Assembly (NCBI GenBank): GCA_945871035.1
Contig: CAMBUD010000018.1
Location: 1 to 37,706 of the forward strand
Source of the DNA: Planctomicrobium piriforme
GTDB lineage: Bacteria > Planctomycetota > Planctomycetia > Pirellulales > UBA1268
Length of the DNA: 37,706 nt
Direction: 5' to 3'
Part shown: piece by piece, positions 1-8,277 of the stretch
How positions within the stretch are numbered: position 1 is the stretch's first letter
Layout of the letters: each line of letters starts with the position of its first letter
The notes under the pieces: generated by a model
What the model was told of the DNA's origin: nothing
Seen by the model: the letters and a program-made list of their open reading frames with translations, nothing else
The model's database searches: none
Made by a program: the position numbers and the translations under genes

Positions 1-501
1 GGTTGGAGTATTTGATTCCAGCGACTCTTCGTCCACGTCAGGCACTGCTGATGCGGGCGGTGAATCGGGGGTGGCGGCATCATACTCAACCGCTTTGACC
101 TCCGCCTGCCCAGGCCACACCCGCCACTGCGTTCCGTAAAAACCAAACGACTCGGGTCGCACCGGACAATGCGCCGGACAGGTGCCACTCTTGCAATGCC
201 CGTTACAGCGACCAGTTGGGGCGTGAACGGCGTGCTGGCAATTAGGATTTCGACAGACCGCATGTTGTATGCCACTGGCCTGTTGGACCTGGCTGTCGAT
301 CACGACGGCACGCGGAGAAACAGCCAGTTTTTTTGGTGCCACGGCAACGGGTTCGCCGCATCGACCGCTGACGCCAGCAAATGCCATACTCGCTGCTAAG
401 CAGGCCACCCACATGCTGGGAGAACGGCACCCCGGATAGAGCAGCGGCCGCGAGAGATTCGCGAAGCGAAATAAGAGAAAGAACATAGGTTGAGTTTTCA
501 T
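1..501 (-). CDS. Secreted planctomycete-type protein, 3' end cut by window edge
   Basis: The reading frame is open from an ATG at 501 to the window edge, giving 167 codons with no stop. The N-terminus has a hydrophobic stretch, and a second one around residues 30-43 (MWVACLAASMAFAGVSG) looks like a signal peptide, so ATG 414 is an alternative start. No good ribosome binding site decides between them. The middle is cysteine and histidine rich (CRNPNCQHAVHAP, CNGHCKSGTCPAHC). It is followed by PVRPESFGFYGTQWRVWPGQ and a Pro/Ser/Glu-rich tail. I associate the FGFYGTQWR-WPGQ block with a family common in planctomycetes and of unknown function. The spaced Cys/His residues could bind metal or form disulfides, which is inference. 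The C-terminus lies outside the window. Confidence 0.7.
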   Translation of the reverse strand, partial: MKTQPMFFLLFRFANLSRPLLYPGCRSPSMWVACLAASMAFAGVSGRCGEPVAVAPKKLAVSPRAVVIDSQVQQASGIQHAVCRNPNCQHAVHAPTGRCNGHCKSGTCPAHCPVRPESFGFYGTQWRVWPGQAEVKAVEYDAATPDSPPASAVPDVDEESLESNTPT

Positions 502-737
502 GGCTTTGGGGGTTCTGCTTTTTTAGGAAAGCTGCTTGCAATGGCGGCTGTTAAAGTCGAAGGAATCCTTAGAATTCTCCTAACCGGTAGAGTCGCTGCT
601 AAGGAAATCGGCCGGAATCGATCGCATTCTTGAGGCCGATCTGTGCGCCCGATGTTTTTGCGAGACCCAGAACTGCTCTGGAGTGTGAGGAAATAGGGCG
701 CTCGGGAAAAACGTCCCCGGCTGGGAACGCTGTTTTC

Positions 738-780
738 TGTCGGTAAATTTGTGGTAACCGACACTTGAATACCGACACTT
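738..780. repeat. Inverted and direct repeats of ACCGACA in a 415-bp gene-free region
   Basis: TGTCGGT (738-744) and ACCGACA (757-763) form a perfect 7-bp inverted repeat. The right arm is repeated as ACCGACACTT at 757-766 and 771-780. They lie between the divergent secreted protein and the TPR gene, so they could be an operator for either. The rest of 502-916 holds no convincing gene; short antisense frames there have no recognisable product. Confidence 0.35.
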
Positions 781-819
781 TAACCCCGACAGTGGCTCAA
801 CAAAACGTTTTACAAACCC

Positions 820-828
820 TGCTACAAT
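820..828 (+). promoter_or_regulatory. Possible extended -10 element upstream of the TPR gene
   Basis: TGC-TACAAT fits an extended -10 (TGnTATAAT) about 90 nt before the GTG start of the TPR gene. No good -35 lies at the normal distance, so this is tentative. Confidence 0.25.
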
Positions 829-916
829 GGAAATCTGGGTAATCTTTCGGAGTGCTCTTTTAGGAGTGCTTGTGCTCCTTTTCGGGGTGTTCATTCATTA
901 AAGGGTCTTTTCAACC

Positions 917-3900
917 GTGAGACGCGTCAACATCCGTTTGCTCATGCTCTTGGTCGCGATCACCGTGATAGCGACGGCGGGCATCTATTTTCTTCAGCGA
1001 TACCAGGTTAGACGCAATGCCGGCAATCTGGCCGAACTTGCCCAGTTGCGTCTCTCGGAAGGGAAGAACAGCGAAGCCCTCAACCTTTTTAGACGCTATC
1101 TGGGCTTTCGCCCCGATGACCACGCCGTCTACGCCGAGTACGCGCAACTCGTTCTGATTCGGGCCCGATCGCCAGAGGCCACTTCCAACGATGTTGCGCG
1201 GGCATTCAGTACGCTGGAAACAGCCGTTCGTAGAAATCCTGCTGACGATGGCCTGCGCCAACAACTTGCGCAGTTTCAACTGCAGATCGGCCGCTTCAGC
1301 GATTCGCGTCAACACCTCGTCCTGCTGCGTAAAAAAGCGCTCGAGCCTCTTCTGCCAGCGGATGCATCCAACCAGTCGACCGATACACCGCCAAAAACTG
1401 CCACCAAAACTGCCGCCGACAAGGCGCCACTCAACGTGTCAGCCATCGATGTGATGCTGATCCAGTCTTACATCGGCACCGGTGATTTAGAACAGGCAGC
1501 CACCATTGCCAGCGATTTGATCGGCTTCGACATGAAGACAAAAACTTTCGATCCCGAGAAGAAGGGCGTGCCCAACACCACCGATGCGTACATCCTGCTG
1601 GCCGCCATACTGGAGGACAAATTCAAAGATGCCGCCAGTGCCACTCTGGTGCTTCAACAACTCGTTACTGCTAACGCGGATGATGCTCTGGCGTGGCTGG
1701 CACTGGCACGCAGAAATGGCCAGCGCAACGACCTGAAATTGGCGGCAACGCAAGCTGCCAAGGCTATGCAACTCGCTCCAGACAATCCCGATGCATTGGC
1801 CTTGAGCTTTGAGATAGCCAGCTTGGATAAAAATCTTATTCTCGCTGAAACATTGGCAGAAAATGGCCTCGAACTCTTTCCTCTAGACGATCGCAGCTAC
1901 CGCAATGCAGCCACAATCGCACTGCGAAAACAGCAGCTGAGTGCCGCAATTGAACTGCTGGAAAAAGGGCTCGAAAAACTGCCGGGCAAGGTCAGCCTCC
2001 TTTTGCTTTTAGCCGATGTGCAGTTGCAACAGCGACAACTGTCTGCCGTCGAGCAGACCATCGCAAAGCTCAGCGATGTGATTGGGCCTTCCAGTCCGGC
2101 AGTTGGGTTATTGCAAGCCCGTGTTTTTATCTTGGAGCAACAGTGGCTACCGGCAAAACTCAAGCTAGATCAGGTGCGGCCGATGGTGGCGGGCTCTAAG
2201 GATCTTACTCGGCAGGTCGACCTTTGTTTGGGGCAATGCTACGAGCAGCTCGGGCAATTTGACGAACAACTCAGCGCCAACCAACGGGTGCTTACCGAAG
2301 ACTCTAGCTCCCTGGCTGCCCGCGTTGGATCGGCGGCGGCACTCATAACCGCTGGCAAGTCCGTTGAGGCTTTGGCTGAGTTTGAAGCCATAGCAGCATC
2401 CATACCCGCCGAGCAACTAGCGGCCATTCCGCAAATCTGGAATCCTCTGCTGCAACTGCGCATTGCCACCGAAATGAAACGGCCGCAGGCGGAACGGGAT
2501 TGGACAAATACCGATGAGCTGATCGATCAACTCCAGCAGTCAACGGAGATATCGGATACTCAGTTGACTCTGCTGCGCATCGATATGCTTGTGCGGAAGG
2601 GGGAAGCGGAGGCTGCTGCCGATTTTCTGGAGAAACAGGTCAAAAACAATCCGGCGGATGCGCAGCTCTGGTCAGCGCTGGCCATGCTTTCCCTGCGAGA
2701 AAAGAGCGTGACGGCGGCACGCGAGGTGATGGATGGCATACCGCAGGAGCTTTCCAACGAGCCTGAAGTGCTCTTTATAAACGCCCAAATTGCCGCCCGT
2801 GAACCGGCCGAGGAAGCCAGTAAACGTCTTGAACAGATCGAAAAACAAGTCTTGCTGCTGCCGACTGACCAGGCGGTCCGCCTGCTTTCTGGCCTCTCCT
2901 CCATCCGGATGAGTATGGGCGATTATGAAAATGCGGAACGCTTGTTGAGAGTGGTGCTGGAGAAGACGCCACTCGATTTTCGCGTGCACGTAACGCTCTT
3001 TGAACTGGCTCGCGACTCAGGAAATATCGAAAAAGCTCTGGCTGCTACAAAAGAAATAGCCGCTCTGGCCGGAGTGAACGACCCACAGACACGCCTCTGC
3101 GAGGCCACCGTTCGTGTGCTCAAAGTGCGGGACTTGCAGAAAAAGCAGGCTCTCGCCGCCGCCGACACCTCCCTGCTGAGCGAGCAGAGCATTCTCGATC
3201 TCAACGAAGCCCGTAACTTTCTCATCGAGGCTGAGAACGATCGCTCAGGATGGTGGCAGATTCAGCATCTGTTTGCTGAAATCGATCTGTTGGTTGGCGA
3301 CGTGCCCGCGGCTATCGAACGCCTGCGACGGGCCGTGAAACTGGGTCCGGTGAAGCCAACTGTCATCCGTCAGCTCATCGCCCTGCTCTATGCGTCCAAT
3401 CGCCTCAACGAAACTCAGGATGCATTAAATCTGCTCGGCCCGGAAGGCCTTGCCGGATTCGATCACATCTCTGCGGAGATGGAGATGCGATCTGGCAAGT
3501 TTGATAGTGCTGTCACGCTGGCCGAGCGCAGCGTAGCTCCCGACTCCAAGAATCCGGCCGATCTCTTGTGGCTCGGACAGTTGCTCAGCCAATCGGGCAA
3601 AGTAGAGGAAGCCAACACAGCGCTCGAACGCGCCGTGGAATCTGCTCCCGAGGAACCGGAAACGTGGCTTTGCCTCTTTTCCCATCAACTCACCAACGGG
3701 AAACGTAAGGCTGCAGAACAGGTGCTGCGTCGCGCTGCTGAAAAACTGCCTGCCGATAAAAGTCCGTTGCTCATTGCGCAGGGAAGTGAAATGCTCGGGA
3801 AGCTTGACGATGCTGAAAAAAGTTACCGCGAGGCCGTGGCCCTGGCCCCAGACGACCTGACGATCGCCCGAGGACTGGCAGCATTTCTGGTACGACGCGG

Positions 3901-5323
3901 CCGACTGATCCCAGCACGCGAAGAGCTAGAAAAGATTGTGGCTGCCAAAACAGACAAGGCCAATTTTCAGAGCGCCCAAATCTGGGCCAGACGGTCGCTC
4001 GCTGAATTGGTAGCCCAAAACGGTGGCTACAATTCACTGGAAAAAGCTCTGTCTATTCTTGATCTCAATGTGGGTCGGGACGGCAAGATTTTATCCGAGG
4101 ACGTGGCCTTAAAAATTGTTTTACTCACCAATCGGCCAGAGCCTGTCAGTTGGCGAAAAGCGGTTGAATTGCTGGAAAAGCTGGCGATTACACAGCCGCT
4201 GAGCACCAGCCAAAGGATTCAATTGGCCCAGCTTTTGGATCGAGCAGGCCGCTGGGAAGAGTGCCGCGAGGATTTTATCTCACTGGTAGCGACACCCAAC
4301 ACACCGCCGGCCCTGTTTGCAATCTTGGTGGAAAAGCTGATCGACCACGGCGAATACTCCTCGGCAAAAATCTGGCTGGAAAAACTAATCGCTTTATCCC
4401 CTGACGCCTCTGTAACGCTAGCCCTCACCTCACGACTGGCGCTGGCAGAAAACGATCGGGCGACAGCCGTAACGGCTGCTAAAAAACTGATGCCCGCCGG
4501 CCCTCTGCCGCAGGAACAACTCGGTCAGTTACTGATGATTGCTCGGCTGATGGAAGATCTTCAGTTTCCCAAAGCGGCTGACAAGTTGCTGGCCGATTTT
4601 GCCGCTCGCTCCACCGATGGAGTGATTGCGCGAGCGGAGTTTCTCGGTCGGCACAATCGCGTTGACGAGGGCCTCGATCTGCTCGAGCAGGCATGGGATC
4701 GGCTGTCTTTAGAATTAGTCTTGCAAACAGCGTTGACCATCGTTCGAGCACAGGGCACGGCTCTATCCGAGTCCGCCACAACTCGGATAGAGCCGTGGTT
4801 TACGAAAGCTCGACGAGAGGACCCCGAGTCTGTTGGTCTTTCGCTGTTACTAGCGGAACTGCGTGAACTCCAAGGCCGCTCTGCAGAGGTCGAAACACTC
4901 TATCGGGAGACCCTGGCACGAAAAGATCTTGCTCCAGCCCAAGCCGCCATTGTTGCCAACAATCTGGCCTTTTATCTGGCCCGACCCGAGACGGCTGCGG
5001 AAGCCAAAAAATTAATCGATGGAGCCATTAGTGAACTGGGGCCGCACCCCGATCTGCTCGATACCCGCGGGATGATTTATCTGAGCGCAGGCGATAGCAA
5101 GCGTTCGCTGGAAGATCTTCAAGAAGCGATCCTTGCCCCGTCGGCAATTAAGTTTTTACACCTCGCTTGCGCTCAAGTGGATGCCAAGCAGAATGAAGCC
5201 GCTAAACGGGCCCTTGAAAAAGCCAAAAAGCTTGGCCTAGACGCCAAGCAGTTGAGCCCTGTCGAACAAGCTCGACTCAATCGTGTGGAGAGGCAGATTG
5301 AAGCACCACCAGCTGGTGTTTAA
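917..5323 (+). CDS. Large membrane-anchored tetratricopeptide-repeat protein (1468 aa)
   Basis: GTG at 917 is the only plausible start: an in-frame stop lies at 899-901 and a weak AAGGG lies about 12 nt upstream. Residues 7-25 form one hydrophobic segment after MRRVNIR, so the protein is a type II anchor or has an uncleaved signal. Almost all the rest is helical TPR-type repeats, for example EALNLFRRYLGFRPDDHAVYAE near the N-terminus, EKSYREAVALAPDDLTIARG in the middle and SLEDLQEAILAPS near the end. No catalytic domain is visible. TPR arrays of this kind usually act as protein-interaction scaffolds, and I infer a periplasmic or membrane-associated assembly role without a known partner. A much smaller TPR gene lies just downstream on the other strand. 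Confidence 0.85.
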   Translation: MRRVNIRLLMLLVAITVIATAGIYFLQRYQVRRNAGNLAELAQLRLSEGKNSEALNLFRRYLGFRPDDHAVYAEYAQLVLIRARSPEATSNDVARAFSTLETAVRRNPADDGLRQQLAQFQLQIGRFSDSRQHLVLLRKKALEPLLPADASNQSTDTPPKTATKTAADKAPLNVSAIDVMLIQSYIGTGDLEQAATIASDLIGFDMKTKTFDPEKKGVPNTTDAYILLAAILEDKFKDAASATLVLQQLVTANADDALAWLALARRNGQRNDLKLAATQAAKAMQLAPDNPDALALSFEIASLDKNLILAETLAENGLELFPLDDRSYRNAATIALRKQQLSAAIELLEKGLEKLPGKVSLLLLLADVQLQQRQLSAVEQTIAKLSDVIGPSSPAVGLLQARVFILEQQWLPAKLKLDQVRPMVAGSKDLTRQVDLCLGQCYEQLGQFDEQLSANQRVLTEDSSSLAARVGSAAALITAGKSVEALAEFEAIAASIPAEQLAAIPQIWNPLLQLRIATEMKRPQAERDWTNTDELIDQLQQSTEISDTQLTLLRIDMLVRKGEAEAAADFLEKQVKNNPADAQLWSALAMLSLREKSVTAAREVMDGIPQELSNEPEVLFINAQIAAREPAEEASKRLEQIEKQVLLLPTDQAVRLLSGLSSIRMSMGDYENAERLLRVVLEKTPLDFRVHVTLFELARDSGNIEKALAATKEIAALAGVNDPQTRLCEATVRVLKVRDLQKKQALAAADTSLLSEQSILDLNEARNFLIEAENDRSGWWQIQHLFAEIDLLVGDVPAAIERLRRAVKLGPVKPTVIRQLIALLYASNRLNETQDALNLLGPEGLAGFDHISAEMEMRSGKFDSAVTLAERSVAPDSKNPADLLWLGQLLSQSGKVEEANTALERAVESAPEEPETWLCLFSHQLTNGKRKAAEQVLRRAAEKLPADKSPLLIAQGSEMLGKLDDAEKSYREAVALAPDDLTIARGLAAFLVRRGRLIPAREELEKIVAAKTDKANFQSAQIWARRSLAELVAQNGGYNSLEKALSILDLNVGRDGKILSEDVALKIVLLTNRPEPVSWRKAVELLEKLAITQPLSTSQRIQLAQLLDRAGRWEECREDFISLVATPNTPPALFAILVEKLIDHGEYSSAKIWLEKLIALSPDASVTLALTSRLALAENDRATAVTAAKKLMPAGPLPQEQLGQLLMIARLMEDLQFPKAADKLLADFAARSTDGVIARAEFLGRHNRVDEGLDLLEQAWDRLSLELVLQTALTIVRAQGTALSESATTRIEPWFTKARREDPESVGLSLLLAELRELQGRSAEVETLYRETLARKDLAPAQAAIVANNLAFYLARPETAAEAKKLIDGAISELGPHPDLLDTRGMIYLSAGDSKRSLEDLQEAILAPSAIKFLHLACAQVDAKQNEAAKRALEKAKKLGLDAKQLSPVEQARLNRVERQIEAPPAGV

Positions 5324-5362
5324 ACGTTGCGCATGCGTACCGTAACGCCTTGCGTAAGTCTG

Positions 5363-5689
5363 CTAGTGTTTTTCACCCAGCAGGCGGGACTTTGCCAGTG
5401 CGTCTTCGGCTTCAGTAATACGACCGGCACGCATGCAAGCCACGCTCATGGCCGTGTAGCTAAATGGGTCGGTGGGCTCGAGCTGGCAGACCTTGAGGGC
5501 ATGCCGCACCGCATCCTCGTGCCGCTCGAGTCGTGTGCACCAAGCGGCTAACGCCGAATGGGCTAGGGAAAAATCAGGGAAATCGATCACCACCGCTTCC
5601 AGAGCGGCAACCGCTTCGGCAAGATTGCCCGCATTTTTGAGCTGTTCTGCTGATTCGTAGCGGTCTTCGCGGCTGGGCATGACTGGCAT
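5363..5689 (-). CDS. Small cytoplasmic TPR protein (108 aa)
   Basis: Two to three TPR units fill the protein (ESAEQLKNAGNLAEAVAALEAVV, HSALAAWCTRLERHEDAVRH, YTAMSVACMRAGRITEAEDAL). There is no signal peptide or membrane segment. ATG 5689 is preferred because AGGAG lies 6 nt upstream; a TTG directly before it at 5692 is too close to that site. Its stop is 39 nt from the stop of the large TPR gene, so the two converge. The repeats suggest an adaptor role, but the partner is unknown. Small TPR proteins of this size seem common in planctomycetes, which is recollection and not a search. Confidence 0.75.
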   Translation of the reverse strand: MPVMPSREDRYESAEQLKNAGNLAEAVAALEAVVIDFPDFSLAHSALAAWCTRLERHEDAVRHALKVCQLEPTDPFSYTAMSVACMRAGRITEAEDALAKSRLLGEKH

Positions 5690-5935
5690 CAAGTGCTCCT
5701 ACATAGAATTGAAACGGGAACACAAAGTGTACCGCTTTGCGTGCCTCTCTTCCATAAACCCCTTTAATCTCCCGTATTGAGGGAAATGGGAAGGTTGGGG
5801 CAGGATGAGACCGCCGTTCAAAATTGGCATTGAATCCGAGGCCGACTCAAGCCGATAAACCGCAGACTGGTCGCGCCTTGGCATCGATGCAGCGCATCTT
5901 TTTTAAACAGATTCAACCGTGCGAAAAGACGAGTC

Positions 5936-6790
5936 GTGAGCATCCACCCCTTTGCCGCCGTCCATCCAACTGCACGACTGGGCGTCGGTGTCACGGTTGG
6001 TGCCTTTGCAACGGTGGAAGCTGATGTTGAACTTGGCGATTTCTGTACCGTTGCCAATGGTGCCGTGGTGAAGAGTGGTGTGAAGGCCGGTTGCCACAAT
6101 GAGTTTGGCGAGTATGCGGTTATCGGTGGAGCCCCACAGCACATCGCTCGACCGGAGCGCATTGGGCAGGTTGTCATTGGCGATCATAATGTTTTCCGCG
6201 AGTACGCCACGGTCCACCGCGCCCTCAAGCCAGACCATTCCACAACCATCGGCGACAACAACTATGCCATGGCCAATGCGCACTTCGGCCACGATGTCGC
6301 CGTGGGCAATAATTGCATTTGTGCCAATGGTTCCATGCTGGGTGGCCACGTTATTGTCGAGGATCGTGCGTTTGTATCGGGCGCCGTTGCCGTGCATCAG
6401 TTTTGCCGTATTGGGCGATTGGCAATGATTGGTGGTCACGCTCGTGTTGTGCAGGATGTTCCACCCTACATGCTTGTCGATGGACAGAGCGGGTGTATCG
6501 TGGGGCTCAATATCGTCGGACTGCGTCGCAGCGGTCATTCGGCTGACGACATCGTCGACCTCAAGTCGGCATACCGCATCGTTTATCGCAGGGGCTTGCC
6601 GTGGCGGGAAGTGCTCAAGGTACTTTGCGCAGAATTTAAAACTGGTCCGGTGGTAGAGTTGCACGCATTCCTCAGCTTGGGAAGTCGCGGCTTTTCTCAG
6701 GAACGAAGGGCACCGCCGGCGGCAACCCTGCGATTGCGAGTGGCCGATGAAGACCCTGTTGCGACCACCGTGCGGGCAAAGGCGGGCTGA
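5936..6790 (+). CDS. lpxA: Acyl-ACP--UDP-N-acetylglucosamine O-acyltransferase LpxA
   Basis: LpxA catalyses the first step of lipid A synthesis, moving a 3-hydroxyacyl chain from acyl carrier protein to UDP-GlcNAc in the cytosol. The N-terminal 190 residues are hexapeptide repeats that form a left-handed beta helix. FREYATVHRA (87-96), NAHFGHD (114-120, with the expected catalytic base at H119), AVHQFCRIG and GLNIVGLRR match LpxA rather than other hexapeptide transferases. The helical C-terminal part follows, with a short unconserved tail, so 284 aa is slightly longer than the usual 255-270. The start is GTG 5936. No fabZ or lpxD is adjacent. The gene implies an outer membrane with lipid A-type lipid and agrees with the LptF/LptG permease at 27.8 kb. 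Confidence 0.92.
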   Translation: MSIHPFAAVHPTARLGVGVTVGAFATVEADVELGDFCTVANGAVVKSGVKAGCHNEFGEYAVIGGAPQHIARPERIGQVVIGDHNVFREYATVHRALKPDHSTTIGDNNYAMANAHFGHDVAVGNNCICANGSMLGGHVIVEDRAFVSGAVAVHQFCRIGRLAMIGGHARVVQDVPPYMLVDGQSGCIVGLNIVGLRRSGHSADDIVDLKSAYRIVYRRGLPWREVLKVLCAEFKTGPVVELHAFLSLGSRGFSQERRAPPAATLRLRVADEDPVATTVRAKAG

Positions 6791-6800
6791 GCCGGCTCAG
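6787..6800. repeat. 14-bp palindrome containing both convergent stop codons
   Basis: CTGAGCCGGCTCAG is a perfect palindrome. Its TGA is the lpxA stop and its TCA, read on the minus strand, is the stop of the sigma-54 activator. There is no loop and no T-tract, so it is not a standard terminator. Confidence 0.5.
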
Positions 6801-8002
6801 GGGTCTAAAGCGTCTTCAAGACCGTGTCGCTGGAGTTTTCGGCGCAGCACTGAACGGTCTATGCCTAGCAATTTTGCAGCGAGGGATCTGTTATTCATCG
6901 CTTCGACAAGCGTGCGCTCTAGGTGCAGTCGCTCCATATTTGCCAACGTGGGCCAGGGTGCTTTTAACTCCGAAAGCGGCGAGCTTTGATCGGTTGCCGT
7001 CCCGGCATTCGGAACGGGAGTATCGAGCGAACCTTTTGCCAATTTTCCAGACACAGACGCGCTGCCGCTGGTCGGTTCGACCCGATACACACCAGAAACA
7101 GATGTGGCCGATAGAATGCCGCGATTGGCCGCCAAGGCTAATTGGGAGAGGCTGTCAACATTCTCTGCCTCGGACAATGGCACAGTCGACACAGCATCGC
7201 GGTCATCCGTGCCCCCCATCAACCCCGTGATCGCTTCCGGATCGATTTCATCACCTGAAGAAAACATCACCGCTCGCTCGAGCACATTTTCTAATTCACG
7301 CACATTTCCAGGCCACGAATACTGCTGCAACACATTCAGGGCATCGACTGAGAGCGAGCACAGCGGCATGCCATGCCGGGCAGCGAGTTCTCCGAGATAA
7401 CGCGAAGCGAGTACAGGGACGTCCTCTGGCCGATCTTTGAGCGACATTGTTCGAATGGCGACGACGTTTAAGCGGTAGAAGAGATCTTCCCGAAAACGCC
7501 CCTCCTTCACCTCGCGGGTAAGATCGCGATTGGTGGCGGCAAGCACACGAACGTCCACTGGTATTTCTTGATGGCTTCCCACCGGAACCACCACTCGCTG
7601 CTGCAGCACGCGTAGCAACTTGGCCTGTAACTCCAACTCCATCTCGCCTATCTCGTCTAGAAAGATTGTGCCGTTTTCTGCCGCACGGAAGCAACCGAGT
7701 GTCGATGAACTGGCACCTGTAAATGATCCCTTGACGTGGCCAAACATGTGGCTGGCAAATAACGTGCCGGTCGTTACCGCACAGTCGACTGGAATAAAGG
7801 GTTTACCCGCACGATTGCCGTTCGCATGAATCGCGCGGGCAATGAGGTCTTTGCCCGTGCCGCTGGGCCCCGTAATTAAAACACTCGACTGGTGCGCTGC
7901 CACCAATTTTATGTCGCTGCGCACCCGATCCGACCACGGCGAAACACCGGCAATCTTTTGAATTGCAGCCTCAGCCCGCAGGTTATCAGTCGCAGTTGGC
8001 AT
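6797..8002 (-). CDS. Sigma-54 dependent transcriptional activator without a sensor domain
   Basis: The protein (401 aa from ATG 8002; a TTG at 8011 is an alternative) starts almost directly with the AAA+ domain. Visible motifs are Walker A GPSGTGK (45-51), the sigma-54 contact loop GSFTGA (92-97), Walker B GTIFLDEIGE (111-120), the arginine-finger segment FREDLFYRLN (170-179) and WPGNVRELEN (230-239). A long low-complexity linker (about 265-355) leads to a Fis-type helix-turn-helix, SLAAKLLGIDRSVLRRKLQR. There is no receiver, GAF or PAS domain, so activity must be controlled by partners or expression. The usual GAFTGA loop reads GSFTGA, with a conservative Ala-to-Ser change. It diverges from the Wsp-like operon, which is a natural candidate target. 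No canonical -24/-12 site was found in the shared intergenic region. Confidence 0.88.
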   Translation of the reverse strand: MPTATDNLRAEAAIQKIAGVSPWSDRVRSDIKLVAAHQSSVLITGPSGTGKDLIARAIHANGNRAGKPFIPVDCAVTTGTLFASHMFGHVKGSFTGASSSTLGCFRAAENGTIFLDEIGEMELELQAKLLRVLQQRVVVPVGSHQEIPVDVRVLAATNRDLTREVKEGRFREDLFYRLNVVAIRTMSLKDRPEDVPVLASRYLGELAARHGMPLCSLSVDALNVLQQYSWPGNVRELENVLERAVMFSSGDEIDPEAITGLMGGTDDRDAVSTVPLSEAENVDSLSQLALAANRGILSATSVSGVYRVEPTSGSASVSGKLAKGSLDTPVPNAGTATDQSSPLSELKAPWPTLANMERLHLERTLVEAMNNRSLAAKLLGIDRSVLRRKLQRHGLEDALDP

Positions 8003-8013
8003 GAATCCCAAAA

Positions 8014-8040
8014 CCCCAGTGGCTTAAAAATACACTGGGG
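8014..8040. repeat. 8-bp inverted repeat in the activator/Wsp-like intergenic region
   Basis: CCCCAGTG (8014-8021) and CACTGGGG (8033-8040) are exact reverse complements around an AT-rich 11-nt spacer. The repeat starts 12 nt upstream of the activator ATG. It could be an operator (for instance for autoregulation) or an RNA hairpin near the activator start. Further along, ATTCTAC occurs twice (8171-8177 and 8184-8190) before the operon; nothing else stands out in 8041-8277. Confidence 0.45.
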
Positions 8041-8277
8041 AACGGCACAACCATATGACCGAGATTCACCCAGCAGATCAGGAAAAATAGTACCCATTTC
8101 CTGCAAAAAAAGCGAGTCTTGGGCCGACTTTCTGGTTGTGCTCAGAAAAGTGAATGCAGCACCTGTAGGGATTCTACAAAAAAATTCTACGACACTCTCT
8201 CGCCGGACAGGGAAAGATGGGCAAAGATTGCTGTGGCCGTTCGCCGTGTGCCTCCTCCTGCAGTTCAGTGTGAATCG

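Noticed and set aside
242..894. Minus-strand frames of 99, 88 and 104 codons
   Set aside because: They overlap the better frame at 1-501 or lie in the gene-free region. None has a ribosome binding site or recognisable sequence.
8119..8277. Longer N-terminus of the UrtA-like protein from a TTG at 8119
   Set aside because: The added 53 residues do not resemble a signal peptide or domain, the start is TTG, and ATG 8278 sits properly before the membrane helix.
8003..8277. Sigma-54 (-24/-12) promoter for the Wsp-like operon
   Set aside because: GG-N10-GC was searched by eye. The nearest site, TGGGCAAAGATTGC at about 8219, has 9 nt of spacing, so no canonical site could be claimed.
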